A DNA stretch of 64,000 bases, from positions 19,040,202 through 19,104,201 of the forward strand of contig NC_091156.1 of assembly GCF_040958095.1 (NCBI RefSeq), written 5' to 3'. This document shows positions 1-11,962 of this stretch, piece after piece; position 1 is the first letter of the stretch; every line of letters starts with the position of its first letter. The notes beneath the pieces were generated by a model. The model searched no databases, was not told where the DNA came from, and was given only the letters and a program-made list of their open reading frames with translations. This DNA is from Procambarus clarkii. Lineage: Eukaryota; Arthropoda; Malacostraca; Decapoda; Cambaridae. The translations under genes were made by a program, and so were the position numbers.

Positions 1-29
1 ACACACACACACACACACACACACACACT
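1..29. repeat. (AC)n microsatellite at window edge
   Basis: A perfect AC dinucleotide run opens the window and is cut by its left edge. Confidence 0.95.
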
Positions 30-1195
30 GTGAGTGGTTACCAACTATTCAGACAAAGGCCTTCCAGCAGACATAGTATATATGGACTTTGCCGAAGCTT
101 TGGATAAGGTACTATATGAAGACTGGCGAGGACAGTACAGACAAAATGTAATATATGGTATAATGCTAGAATGGACAAAACAATGACTATAACAAAGAAA
201 TCAAAGGGTCTTCCTTAACGGAAAATAATCTGACTGAAGAAATGTGATAAGTGGGGTACCGCAAGGGTCTATTTTGGGGCCAACCCTTTTTGTCATATAC
301 ACCAGTGACATTGATGAGAATGTTACAAACCACATCATCAAATTTGCAAATGATACTAAGATTTTTGGTGAAGTAGACAGATAAAATGATATTGGGGCCT
401 TACAAAGAGATCTATTTGTTTTCCGCAAGTGGTCGGATTCTATGGCAGATGCTTTTTAATATCGAAAATTGCAAGACCTTGCATGTGGGGCATAAGAGTC
501 CGGATCACAGCTACAAAGGTAACAACAGTTCCTTGCATCAGATGTATGAAGAAAAGAACCTTAGAGTTATTATCTACAAATCACTGAAAAATTCACAACT
601 GGGAGCTGCAGTTAAAGAAGCTAACCAAGTCCTAAGAATAGTCAGACGTAACTTTGATTTCAGGGGGAAATAAGGCAGTTATTCAACCGTATAAATCCCC
701 TATGCGGAGCACCCCGACCTAGGTTATTGTATCCAAGCACGGGGACCTCATCTTCAGAAAGACAGACCTATTTGCTTTGGAGAAAGTGCAACACCGGGCA
801 ACAAAAATTAACAACAAAAGTCGACTCCCATATCAGGAACGGTTGAGGGCCACAGGGCTAACAACACTACAAACCAGACATGACAAGGCTGATCTCATCA
901 AGGCTTAACTATATGAAAAGGTCAGGCGTAACACAAACAAGGAACAACGGTTTCAAGCTCAACAAGCCACAATGTAGGACTGAGAACAGGAGATGCTTTT
1001 TCATCCCACAGGGTTATAAACCAATGGAACCGCCTACCCGCCGAAGCCGTAAATGGCAAAACATTGCTACAATTTATCATCCAAATAGATACAATCATCA
1101 GATAAAATGGCGGGGACTTTTGACAAGCTGCAGGCTTCATGTCCTCGTTGAGGTCACTAGAGAGATAGCGACCCTCAGGTAAATCCAAGTAAATT
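30..1195 (+). pseudogene. Degenerate CR1-like non-LTR retrotransposon (reverse transcriptase)
   Basis: Translated pieces in shifting frames match a LINE reverse transcriptase in order. They are a MDFAEALDKV-like motif near 81-111, SGVPQGSILGP-like near 250-285, the catalytic block read as FANDTKIFG near 343-370 (the family usually has FADD), and the C-terminal NNGFKLNKPQCRTENRR block near 940-995. Several stops and frameshifts make it a dead copy. Its 3' end (CCTCAGGTAAAT near 1171) is shared with copies at 31.0-31.8 kb and 33.8 kb. The CR1-like assignment comes from the RT motifs and the lack of an RNase H domain. Confidence 0.8.
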
Positions 1196-1930
1196 CAGGC
1201 AATAATTTATGGTGTCGGGGACAGGCAGCCTGTGTGTATATACATACATGCTTGGCTTACATCGAGGTCCCCCCCCCCCCCAGGTCGTCTGAATGTGGCC
1301 GTTTATCCGTATGGCCGAAAATGAACACAATTTGAAAATGAAAATAAATTTGGGATTTTTTCCCCCCAAACAGTACGTCAAGTGTCCTCTGGTAGGTTAG
1401 GGTAGGGCAGGGAATTCTCCTAAAGTTTCAAAACGTCATGAAAAACGATAATTTTAATTTATTTTTTATTTATTTATATACAAGAAGGTACATTGGAGGT
1501 TAAGAGAGAACATAGAAAATTATGTTGATTTTACATTCTTGTTAAGTCACTAGCACGCATAGCGTTTCGGGCAAGTCCTTAAACTAACAGATAATTTTAA
1601 GTTTTAAGTAGATAATTTACAGTAAAATTTACAAAAAAAAAAAAATACAGGTACTTTACAGCTTTACTTTACAGACACAGGTAATTTTAAGTAGATAAAT
1701 TACAGTAAAATTGACACAAAATTGTTACGGGTACATTGTACGAAATTTTGACACAATAAACAAAGATTAGAATAATACACAATAATAACAATACCAGCCA
1801 TTTAATAACAATACCAGCATAACAATACCAGTCCAGCCATTTCCGTCCCACCCGGCATTCGAATCCGGAATTCCAGATTTTGAATCGAGATCGAGAATGA
1901 ATCTGACTGTGCTATCGGGAGCTTTATGTA
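1196..1930 (-). mobile_element. Composite of SINE and MITE fragments
   Basis: The stretch 1196-1292 (GTCGGGGACAGGCAGCC...) and the stretch 1848-1925 (CCCGGCATTCGAATCCGG...) match the two ends of a tRNA-headed SINE seen whole and inverted at 33505-33760, so other elements appear to have inserted between them. Positions 1293-1440 (GCCGTTTATCCGTATGGCC...) match one end of the MITE at 7690-8015. Positions 1444-1600 match the 3' end of the SINE family at 11963-12232, in reverse. The stretch 1600-1845 is AT-rich with an imperfect short duplication. Confidence 0.55.
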
Positions 1931-2348
1931 AATAAAACTGTCCAGGATTAGTATTATTAACAATTATTATTATTACTTAAGTGCTGGATATAAAAAGTTT
2001 TCTTTCAAAAGACTTCAGTCTAACGTTTTCTTTAATTTTTCTTACGGTAACTCAAGAAGACAGGCGGGTAGACAGTCGGATAGACAGGCAAGCAGTCGGC
2101 CCTTACCCTGATTGTTGACTTTCCATCCAGATTCTCCTAGTTTACCGCAGGTATCATGTCCCCAAGGTTACTTTTTATTGTCTGCTGCAGATCCTGAAAC
2201 TACTTTGAGATCCTTCTGGCCATCTTGTTGAGCATTCTCTCTCTTGTTCAATTTCCTTCACTTTTGTGAGGACAATAGCTGATATCTCTCGCAAATTTGC
2301 ACTGACCTTCAGTCATCCTCCCTCTCTCTACACTTCACTTCCTTCTCT

Positions 2349-2349
2349 C

Positions 2350-2442
<93 letters not shown>

Positions 2443-2451
2443 CTTCCCCCT
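2349..2451. repeat. Poly-C plus (CT)n microsatellite
   Basis: About 12 C residues are followed by about 45 TC units. Confidence 0.95.
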
Positions 2452-2599
2452 CTCTAACCATACCCTGCCGGGCCATTTGTCTCAACATTCACCAGAGGTA
2501 GTAGCCAGTGTCCTTCAGAACTTTCTCCGGGGACACCACCACGTTGCAGGGTTGTCAGCCACACCCTGTGCTACACCCTGGGCCATCCTGTGTCCCACC

Positions 2600-3130
2600 A
2601 TGGCCCATACCCAGGGTTGTCTCACCCTGGTCCACCCCCAGGGTTGTCCCACCCTGGTCCACACCCAGGGTTGTCCCAACCTGGTCCAGGTCCAGGGTTG
2701 TCCCACCCTGGTCCAGCCCCAGGGTTGTCCCACCCTGGTCCAGCCCCAGGGTTGTCCCACCCTGGTCCAGCCCCAGGGTTGTCCCACCCTGGTCCAGCCC
2801 CAGGGTTGTCCCACCCTGGTCCAGCCCCAGGGTTGTCCCACCCTAGTTCAGCCCCAGGGTTGTCCCACCCTGGTCCAGCCCCAGGGTTGTCCCACCCTGG
2901 TCCAGCCCCAGGGTTGTCCCACCCTAGTTCAGCCCCAGGGTTGTCCCACCCTGGTCCAGCCCCAGGGTTGTCCCACCCTGGTCCAGCCCCAGGGTTGTCC
3001 CACCCTAGTTCAGCCCCAGGGTTGTCCCACCCTTGTCCAGCCCCAGGGTTGTCCCACACTGGTCCACACCCAGGGTTGTCCCACCCTGGTCCAGCCCCAG
3101 GGTTGTCCCACCCTGGTCCACCCCCAGGAC
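2600..3130. repeat. 27-bp minisatellite, about 19 copies
   Basis: The unit is GGTTGTCCCACCCTGGTCCA followed by GCCCCAG, 27 bp. Because 27 is divisible by three and the unit lacks stops, long open frames run through it on both strands. They are repeat artefacts and not genes. The central copies are nearly identical, with a recurrent GGTCC to AGTTC variant. Degenerate units continue to about 3270. A related array lies at 5542-5735. Confidence 0.95.
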
Positions 3131-3426
3131 TGTCTTAATTTGGATCAGCACCAGTTAGTTGTCACACCTTGGACCACATCCAGTGTTGTCCAACCATAGG
3201 CTACAGCCATCTTTGTCACCATCCTGGGCCACACTCATGGTTGTCCTTCCCACTGGGCCACACCCAGATGTAATATGAATGGTTTCTCAGAGAGGACGTG
3301 CAATTGCTCCTTGCACTAACAAGGAGCCCATGTTGAGGTACGCAAAGAGCTAACTGTAAGATACCAACACGCCAGTGGCTGTCTCACCCATCTTCCTGTT
3401 TAGACAGTACTTTTTGTGACTATGTG

Positions 3427-3897
3427 CACCATAGTACAAACATTGAAGTACTAAGCAATTAGATAGTAGAATTTAGTACTATTCCCGTTACTGAGTCCGA
3501 AAAATGAAGCTAATAAACAACCTTAAATATTCCTTGGCCATGTATAGCACACATGTGTACTATGTTAGGCCTCAGATGCCCGAAACGGGCAGATTTCGGG
3601 CAGATTCCTGCCCGAAACGCTTTGCGTAATAGTGGCTTTAGGCATTGTATGTACTAGCTCTATCTATAAAGCCAACAAACTTTGTAAAATCTCTTTATGT
3701 ATGTACCTTTACCTAAATAAATATTATTATTATTATTATTATTATAGATAGCACGTATTAGGCCTAGGGAGGTTAGGTTAGATTATTTTAGTTTGTCTTT
3801 CCAACATCAATAGAAAATCTTTTCCGGTTTGTCCAAATTTAATAGTACCGATTTTTACTTCCTAATAGCGTTGTAGGTGGATATATGTACTATGGTG
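3427..3897. mobile_element. MITE with short terminal inverted repeats, carrying a SINE insertion
   Basis: The left end CACCATAGTACA and the right end TGTACTATGGTG are perfect inverted repeats. The interior is interrupted at about 3572-3745 by the 3' part of a SINE (CCCGAAACGC...TAGTGGCTTTAGGCATTG, with an ATT tail). The same SINE 3' end recurs at 32815 and 62994. Confidence 0.6.
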
Positions 3898-4875
3898 AAG
3901 GTCTCTCACACACCTTCACACACAAGACGTGTAGCTCCCTACACTACTTGAAGACTCACTTTGTCCCATGGAGTTCCACTCCTCACTGGAAGTCCTTCCC
4001 CTGGAAACACAAACCGAAACTGTCTCTATTTTCCGCTTGAAACAACTTGTAATAAAGTTGTTACATCTTGGCTTAACGTGTTTATGACGTATTAGAACGT
4101 TGTTACAACTTGCTATATTGGTTGTTATAACTGGTTAGGAGGTGTTAAAACTTGTTCGAACGTTGTACCAACGTCGTAGTTTCGGTGTGTGTTTGGCGGG
4201 TCTCCACCTTACAGTCTAGCTCCAACTCTGAGTTTCAGCTCACACTTGGAGTTCAGCATACACTCCTCCTCTGGTGCGAAGTTCCTTCACTAACTTCTCC
4301 CACACAAACCTGCATATCCATCACTATGATAATATGAAGTGTTTTCCTGACCAATCAGAAATGCTTTCACAGCAAATAAACTCCTCCACTTGACATTCTT
4401 TCAAACACTACGGCACCGCCGCGGTGGGTCCTCCCCCGTCATGGACAAGTCCACCTGGGGACATGTCTTGAAGCGCCGCTTGGGCCTCCCTCCGGCCGCG
4501 TCACTAGAGGCAGCCGCCCCTCAGTGACGCCCCCACCAGACACGGGAGAGGAGGGTGCACCGCTCCCGCCTCCAGCATGTCCTCCCAACTTTAACTACTT
4601 ATTTTAGCTCAATGGCTCAATATAATTATTACCCTATATATACATATGTTCACTGTGATCGCTGGGCAAACGATCAAACACTAGTAGCTAATCTAAGAAA
4701 CGATTAAACAGGCTTACCGCAGGGATCTATGACTGCTTCACAAGGCTTCATCTAGTCCTGACTTGAGTACATGGAGTCGCCCGGCAGGCTTCACACAGAA
4801 ACACCTGCTTACTTCCTTCCTCTTAAAAGAGCATACACAATTAGAGTTCCACAAAGGTGCGATCAAACACTTACT
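3898..4875. other. No gene recognised
   Basis: The stretch holds a thymidine-rich part with repeated AACGTTGT/ACAACTTG words (about 4020-4190) and a GC-rich part near 4420-4580. Short open frames here show no recognisable domain. Confidence 0.4.
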
Positions 4876-5135
4876 TCCAGGTTATCTTGAGGTTATCTTG
4901 AGATAATTTCGGGGGGTTTTAGTGTCCCCGTGGCCCGGTCTTCGACCAGGCCTCCACCCCCAGGAAGCAGCCCGTGACAGCTGACTAACACCCAGGTACC
5001 TATTTTACTGCTAGGTAACAGGGGCATAGGGTGAAAGAAACTCTGCCCATTGTTTCTCGCCGGCGCCTGGGATCGAACCCAGGACCACAGGATCACAAGT
5101 CCAGCGTGCTGTCCGCTCGGCCGACCGGCTCCCTA
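4876..5135 (-). mobile_element. tRNA-headed SINE, family A (reverse orientation)
   Basis: On the minus strand it begins with a tRNA-like head whose box-B-like GGTTCGATCCC is visible on the plus strand as GGGATCGAACCC near 5071. The body includes AGTTTCTTTCACCCTATGCC and a TATCTCAAGATAACCTC-type tail. The same family lies at 13690, 20222, 22868 and 39428 (minus) and at 13360, 22442 and 57868 (plus). Confidence 0.8.
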
Positions 5136-5541
5136 TTCACGCTCCCTATCCAGGCCGTCTCTAATTTATCCAAATCACAGAGAATTGGTGTACTCTGTCC
5201 CCAACAGCTTCCTCACACTTGCAAACAAGTAACCTTCACTCCAGCACTGACACAGGGAACTATATTCCTCCTCCTTCCAGATCAACAAAGTAAAACCATC
5301 TCTCATGATTGCTGTAGCTCAAGTGAGGTCACGACGTCCGGCTAGCGTCACGTCATGTCACCAAAGTATCGACATCTCATTTCATGTCACTTATTTAAAT
5401 GCTCATCCTCTGCTCATATTCTTAAATTATTCACTGACGTTTATTATATATTTTCTTCCTCCGACCTCTTAATCTCAGGTCCGGAAAGCAGAATAACTCT
5501 CATCAGGGTAGACTCGTTTCATCAGGGTACATGGGGTCATA

Positions 5542-5735
5542 ACATGTCCCATCCTGGGCCACACCCACGGTTGTCCCTCCCTGGGCCACACCCACGGTTG
5601 TCCCTCCCTGGGCCACACCCACGGTTGTCCCTCCCTGGGCCACACCCACGGTTGTCCCTCCCTGGGCCACACCCACGGTTGTCCCTCCCTGGGCCACACC
5701 CACGGTTGTCCCTCCCTGGGCCACACGTAGGACAG
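5542..5735. repeat. 27-bp minisatellite, about 7 copies
   Basis: The unit GGGCCACACCCACGGTTGTC plus CCTCCCT repeats almost perfectly. Its core GGTTGTCCCTCCCTGGGCCACACCC closely resembles the 27-bp unit at 2600-3130. Confidence 0.95.
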
Positions 5736-5784
5736 TACCATACTAAGCCACATCTTGGTGTGTCACACTGACTTTACTCCGTTG

Positions 5785-6345
5785 TTGTTACTTTAGATTC
5801 AGCTTCTGGGAACAAAAAGTTGCAAGTAGCACGGGCTATAATGAGCCCGTAGTGGACTTACCTGGCACAGGAGATGTGCGGAACCCGGTTGGCCAGATTG
5901 ATGAAGTCACCCAAGAGGTGGCACGAGCATGAATTGCCCGTAACCGGTTGACCAACCTGTCACTGGGCTATAAAGCTGGGGTAATGTGGGAGTAAAATTT
6001 TACGGGGCTGGTCATGTCCATGCCACCTCTTGGGTGACTTAATCTTCATCAATCAATCCGGTCAACCGGGTTCCGCCCCGCTCCTGTGCCAGGTAAGTCC
6101 ACTACGGGCTCACCATAGCCCGTGCTACTTGCCCCGCTCCTGTGCCAGGTAAGTCCACTACGGGCTCACCATAGCCCGTGCTACTTGCCCCGCTCCTGTG
6201 CCAGGTAAGTCCACTACGGGCTCACCATAGCCCGTGCTACTTGCCCCGCTCCTGTGCCAGGTAAGTCCACTACGGGCTCGCCATAGCCCGTGCTACTTGC
6301 AACTTTTTGTTCCCAGAAGCTGAATCTAAATCAACAACAACTGGT
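5785..6345. mobile_element. Long fold-back element with internal 56-bp tandem repeat
   Basis: The outer arms TTTAGATTCAGCTTCTGGGA (left) and CCCAGAAGCTGAATCTAAA (right) are inverted repeats, and the inner arms pair through GTGGACTTACCTGGCACAGG. The centre holds two inverted copies of the CACCCAAGAGGTGGCACG...ATGAA motif. Only the right arm expanded a 56-bp unit (CGTGCTACTTG...GTGCCAGGTAAGTCCACTAC) to four copies, at 6076-6299. Confidence 0.75.
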
Positions 6346-6413
6346 CAGTCGGAATGAGGCTGACCCTCCCTCCTGACCTTTCAGGTTGACCCCGGGTTCT
6401 TGCTTTATCAATA

Positions 6414-7031
6414 TTTCCCGGCGTCACATAGTCTTCCCGGCGCCACATAGTCTTCCCGGCGTCACATAGTCTTCCCGGCGCCACATAGTCTTCCCGGCGT
6501 CACATAGTCTTCCCGGCGTCACATAGTCTTCCCGGCGTCACATAGTCTTCCCGGCGTCACATTGTCTTCCCGGCGTCACATTGTCTTCCCGGCGTCACAT
6601 TGTCTTCCCGGCGTCACATTGTCTTCCCGGCGTCACATAGTCTTCCCGGCGCCACATTGTCTTCCCGGCGCCACATAGTCTTCCCGGCGCCACATAGTCT
6701 TCCCGGCGCCACATAGTCTTCCCGGCGCCACATAGTCTTCCCGGCGCCACATAGTCTTCCCGGCGCCACATAGTCTTCCCGGCGTCACATAGTCTTCCCG
6801 GCGCCACATTGTCTTCCCGGCGCCACATTGTCTTCCCGGCGCCACATAGTCTTCCCGGCGCCACATAGTCTTCCCGGCGCCACATAGTCTTCCCGGCGTC
6901 ACATAGTCTTCCCGGCGCCACATTGTCTTCCCGGCGCCACATAGTCTTCCCGGCGCCACATAGTCTTCCCGGCGCCACATAGTCTTCCCGGCGCCACATA
7001 GTCTTCCCGGCGCCACATAATCTTCCCGGTC
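6414..7031. repeat. 19-bp minisatellite, about 32 copies
   Basis: The unit is CTTCCCGGCGYCACATAGT. Variants at two positions (GTC/GCC and TAGT/TTGT) form patterned blocks. Open frames through this array on the minus strand are artefacts of the repeat. Confidence 0.95.
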
Positions 7032-7168
7032 ACTGCAGGAGGCAGGTGTGGGGACACGACCTTTCATCATTGCATCAGAGTTAATATAAGTTTCGTGTAG
7101 TGGAGGTTTGATAGTATCGGCCACTGGCGTTACATAATGTCTCTCTTACAAGGACTTCCTTGAAGGCA

Positions 7169-7405
7169 AGGAGTCACAGTAACGTGGCTGAAGTATGTTG
7201 ACCAGACCACACACTAGAAGGTGAAGGGACGACCACGTTTCGCTCTGTCCTGGACCTTTCTCAAGTCGATTGTGTCAAGACACAATCGACTTGTGAATGT
7301 GTCTTCTCAAGACACATTGTGTCTTGAGACAATCGACTTGAGAATGGTCCAGGACGGACCGAAACGTCGTCGTCCCTTCACCTTCTAGTGTGTGGTCTGG
7401 TCAAT
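7169..7405. mobile_element. Palindromic MITE
   Basis: The left arm GTTGACCAGACCACACACTA pairs with the right arm TAGTGTGTGGTCTGGTCAA, and the inner arms pair through GTCCTGGACC/GGTCCAGGAC. The centre contains extra interlocking CAAGACACA and TCGATTGTGTC inverted repeats. A shorter, cleaner copy is at 49871-50011. Confidence 0.85.
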
Positions 7406-7459
7406 CAACTTCCTTCAAGGCACATGGCGAGGAGTACATGAATGTGTATCCATGTTTTA

Positions 7460-7665
7460 TTTAAATTATTTATTTACATATGCAAGAGTTGTTACATTCT
7501 TGTACAGCCAGTAGCACGCGTAGCGTTTCGGGCAGGTCCTTAATTCTATGTTCCCCGGAATACGACCCGCCAAATTGTTTAACAGCCAGGTACCTAGAGT
7601 GAACAGTGAACGGGTGAACAGAGGCTATAGTTAAGGATTGGTGCCTTAATCAATCCTCCCTGGCT
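7460..7665 (-). mobile_element. SINE family B fragment (reverse)
   Basis: The reverse complement reads ...GGCACCAATCCTTAACTATAGCC...AAACGCTACGCGTGCTACTGG...AACAACTCTTGCA, matching the body and 3' end of the SINE at 11963-12232. The tRNA-like head is missing. Confidence 0.75.
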
Positions 7666-7689
7666 AGGATACGAAAGCGAGTTTGTATC

Positions 7690-8015
7690 CTCTTAAAATT
7701 AACGTGGCTTTTGGCCGTTTATCCGTATGGCCGAAAGTGGACGTAATTTGAAAATGAAAAAAAAAATGAAAATAAATTTGGGATTTTTTTTTCAACAACA
7801 GTAAGTTACGGGTCCTCTGGTAGGTTAGGTGGGCAGGAAATTTTCATAAAGTTTCAAAACGTTAATTGAAACTTTCCTCTCCTAACCTTTCCGAGTAAGC
7901 CGGACGACTCAAATTGAAAACGGGACAGTACGTCACTTTTGTGAGTATATTTCATTTCAAATTACGTCCAAATTTGGCCATAGCGCGCATACCAGCCAAA
8001 AGTGACGTTATTTTT
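7690..8015. mobile_element. MITE with imperfect terminal inverted repeats
   Basis: Left AACGTGGCTTTTGGC...GACGTAATTTGAAAATG and right CATTTCAAATTACGTC...GCCAAAAGTGACGTT are imperfect inverted repeats. The interior is A-rich with no coding capacity. A part-copy is at 1293-1440. Confidence 0.6.
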
Positions 8016-8928
8016 AAGAAGACGGGTTGCTTGCTGGTGCTGTGATCGTTTCATAGCCCTTCAGCAATTAAGCCCCTCTCTCCTTAATCTGTAATCCTGT
8101 CTTATAGATTAGTCCTGTCTTCCTGCAGCGTCTCACAACCCAGAGACGCCTTCTATAGATAACATATAACATGGGAAATAAGGTCAGCTTTTACAAATCG
8201 CTGTAATAAGCACAATATCGCGTTCCGGCGTGCTGGATCATGTAGCGTTCACCTGGTTAATGTTACAATGGTCTGAGCTCGACCTGAGAGGTGATATTAA
8301 CACTGTTTCTTGTCTTATTTCAACACGACCACATACCTTAGCATAACCGTATACACGACACTTTAGTATGCTAAATGTTATACATTGACTCACAGAAATC
8401 ACAATAGCGTGAGGCATCATATGAACTCTCGGACGTAGGTTCGAATCTTCGTCACGGCCCTTGTGGATTTGTTCGTTATACATTGAGTTTACCTTTTTTG
8501 TAGGTAAAATCAGTGTAAACTTTTGGATAGTAAAAATTTACATTTTGAGCGATTTTCACTGTAAATACAGCCATAATAACCATGTCGTCTTTGTATCTCT
8601 CAAATGAATGTCTGTTTGTCGTTCTAAGGTTGAAGACAAGACGCTTGGGGCGAGCCTCACTAAACTTTGCAGGGTGACTGGTTGGAGGTAGGGGACTGTC
8701 CAAGGAGGGTCTGGTTAGACCCCATTGTCTTCCTTCAGGTGGTATTGGCTCCAGTGACCACCCCCCCCCCCCTACCCTATGAAGTCTAAAACAGTTTTGA
8801 TTTGATTTTTTCCATAGAGATTTTCGGTCGTTTATAATATTTTACCTTTTGACTTGGAAAACTCATGTTCTTATGGCAAATTTCCATTCTTGTGCTCCCA
8901 TCATTTAATTAAATGGTGCAACTCTCTC
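8016..8928. other. No gene; one SINE-head remnant
   Basis: Only a tRNA-derived remnant is seen at about 8395-8475 (GGTTCGAATCTTCGTCACGG), related to the element at 29860-29975. A C12 tract lies at 8761. Nothing else is recognised. Confidence 0.5.
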
Positions 8929-9254
<326 letters not shown>

Positions 9255-9462
9255 TACCTTGTGCATTTTCTCAGGTGCTAGACCCTTCTCGCGAGGGGAG
9301 GTGGTGGGTCCAACACCAAGGTGACCAAGCTGCAGGGGGGAGGGGGAGGTCCGAGGGTGAGTGCCAGGAACACATGGTAGTGTACTTGGTAAGCAAGTAC
9401 CTGACAAACACCACTGTCATAGTGAGAGAGGAAATTGTTAAGGTGGAGAGAGGTAGCAAGCG

Positions 9463-10317
9463 AGGTCCAGTAGGACCAGTGAGGGTCCAGTAGGACCAGT
9501 GAGGGTCCAGTAGGACCAGTGAGGGTCCAGTAGGACCAGTGAGGGTCCAGTAGGACCAGTGAGGGTCCAGTAGGACCAGTGAGGGTCCAGTAGGACCAGT
9601 GAGGGTCCAGTAGGACCAGTGAGGGTCCAGTAGGACCAGTGAGGGTCCAGTAGGACCAGTGAGGGTCCAGTAGGACCAGTGAGGGTCCAGTAGGACCAGT
9701 GAGGGTCCAGTAGGACCAGTGAGGTCCAGTAGGACCAGTGAGGGTCCAGTAGGACCAGTGAGGGTCCAGTAGGACCAGTGAGGGTCCAGTAGGACCAGTG
9801 AGGGTCCCGTAGGACCAGTGAGGGTCCAGTAGGACCAGTGAGGGTCCAGTAGGGCCAGTGAGGGTCCAGTAGGACCAGTGAGGGTCCAGTTGGACCAGTG
9901 AGGGTCCAGTAGGACCAGTGAGGGTCCAGTAGGACCAGTGAGGGTCCAGTAGGACCAGTGAGGGTCCAGTAGGACCAGTGAGGGTCCAGTAGGACCAGTG
10001 AGGGTCCAGTAGGACCAGTGAGGGTCCAGTAGGACCAGTGAGGGTCCAGTAGGACCAGTGAGGGTCCAGTAGGACCAGTGAGGGTCCAGTAGGACCAGTG
10101 AGGGTCCAGTAGGACCAGTGAGGGTCCAGTAGGACCAGTGAGGGTCCAGTAGGACCAGTGAGGGTCCAGTAGGACCAGTGAGGGTCCAGTAGGACCAGTG
10201 AGGGTCCAGTAGGACCAGTGAGGGTCCAGTAGGACCAGTGAGGGTCCAGTAGGACCAGTGAGGGTCCAGTAGGACCAGTGAGGGTCCAGTAGGACCAGTG
10301 AGGGTCCAGTAGGACCA
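9463..10317. repeat. 20-bp minisatellite, about 43 copies
   Basis: The unit is GGGTCCAGTAGGACCAGTGA. It is extremely homogeneous: one copy has lost a G (near 9721) and about three others carry a single substitution (near 9807, 9854 and 9890). Long stop-free minus-strand frames result, but nothing supports a real protein. Confidence 0.98.
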
Positions 10318-10374
10318 TTCATCAGTCATCAATCTGGGTATAAGGCGGTGGACGGCGGAGAGAACTTAATAGAG

Positions 10375-11950
10375 ATTTTGATTTTTTGATTGTTGCCGCC
10401 GAAGGCGGCTAGTTTATTGTGCACCCCATACTCATCCTGTGAGCGGTAGCGCAAAAGCATTACAGAGGGCACAAAAGGTCTTTATCAGACCTCATCTTAG
10501 ATTATTACATAAACAATTTCTTCAATCCTTCACACCTTATAGATACAATGTCAGCTAGTTACAGAGAAAGTGCTATTACAAGAGCTACATATTTACAGTA
10601 AGTCATCATACATTAATGGTAGGTTTTATCGTTAATACATAATAGTTTGGCCAATGGGGATATTACAGAGTCATAGGGGAGCTTCTGTTTATTATTAGTC
10701 CTCACAATACACTACTTGTTTCTGAATCTCATATGTCGCTCATCTACTGGAAGCAAAATGTGGGTACAGTGCAAGGATTTCAGGTAATTTATCCATGGTA
10801 ATAAGATAGGTTGCCATATCATACAGAGTGAGCTTAGACTTATCTCTAAAAGGCTCAATTTTACAACAATCCAAGATATAGTGTTCGAGTGTGTGTCCCT
10901 GCCTATGTCCACACACTTTACACTTTACTTCATCTAGATCCCTATACAAGCCGAACTGCCAGAGATACTTGTAGCCAAGTCTTATACGAGCTGTGACAAC
11001 ATCTGTTAGTCTACTGACTTTGTTACTTGCCCCATACACATGTTTTACTTCACACATTTCATTGTGATGAACAATGGACCTACTAGTTCCAGTTTGCACT
11101 GTTCTACTTTCTTCAAATCCATCTAGGAGTTCTCGTCTAATGACACTTTTAAGGGACCTATTTGATAACTCAAGATTCCATTCAATACTGTCTTTATTTA
11201 CTGCAGCCTTAGCAAGGGCGTCAACTTTGTCATGTTCCTGCATGCCAATGTGAGAAGGAATCCACAACATTTTTATATTTACCCTCTTGCTAAGTATTCT
11301 TACATATCTACGTCTAGCTTCCAAGACAAGCACGTTATTACTTGATTGCAAACTGTTTATTGCTCGTAGTGAGGATAGGGAGTCAGAAATAATTAAGCTG
11401 TCTACTTCAGTGTTGTCAATAATTTCGAGTGCTACCAGTATCGCTACCAACTCGGCCTGCATTGTGGACGCCCAGTTACTAATTCGGATATTTCTTTGAA
11501 TTGTGCTGCCATCAGGCTGATGAGCAATAACAGCACTTCCTGCCCTCCCTGTAGCTGTATTGAGTGATCCGTCAGTGTATATGGTCTGTGCAATGTTGTT
11601 TTCAGCTTGTATATTGTGAATGTGCTCTATGGTGCTTAATTTAGCAGCAAGCTGAGCATGAGGGTTGCTTGTGATTAGTTTCTTGGTGGGGTATGCAGGG
11701 GTCAGGATGTCAAAAGGTACTATCTGCCAGGGTGGAAGGAAGTGCTGTACTCTTTCATCTGTATATACATCGTGCAGTCCCATCATTTTAATATGAGTGG
11801 CAGTTCTTTGAATCCATTTAGACTCGCTAGTTCCATTTCGTATGTGTTCTAACAGTGCAACTGACACAATGTTGTTTTTGTTATCACGCAGCAGCTTTAG
11901 TCCCTATAGAGTATGTCGTCATTATCCGGTGCTGTCTGGTGAGGTCTGGG
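10375..11950 (-). mobile_element. 5'-truncated non-LTR retrotransposon with intact RNase H region
   Basis: On the minus strand a frame stays open from about 11930 to a stop at 10740. It encodes an RNase H domain with the expected acidic residues: YTDGSLN (first Asp), MQAELVAI (Glu), IISDSLSS (second Asp) and VDALAKAA (last Asp). A C-terminal CKVCGHRQGHTLEHYILDC module resembles the zinc-knuckle-like tail of I/R1/Jockey-type LINEs. The reverse transcriptase is missing. About 360 bp of 3' UTR follow and end in TTGATTTTTTGATT near 10375. No stop interrupts the RNase H, so the copy may be fairly young. It belongs to a different subfamily from the LINE at 15997-18690. Confidence 0.85.
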
Positions 11951-11962
11951 TCTCAGCGTAGG

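Noticed and set aside
2477-3199. Open frames of 100-240 codons through the 27-bp minisatellite
   Set aside because: Period divisible by three without stops opens all frames on both strands; no start context, domain or splice support.
6414-7031. Possible CRISPR-like array
   Set aside because: There are no unique spacers between units; it is a continuous tandem repeat in a eukaryotic genome.
6595-7124. Minus-strand frames rich in Arg/Glu/Gly over the 19-bp array
   Set aside because: Pure tandem-repeat translation.
9271-10332. Collagen-like 290-350-codon minus-strand frames (GPTGPSLVLLDPHWSYWT)
   Set aside because: Three reading frames of a 20-bp minisatellite; several are open at once, and no signal peptide or Gly-X-Y collagen register exists.
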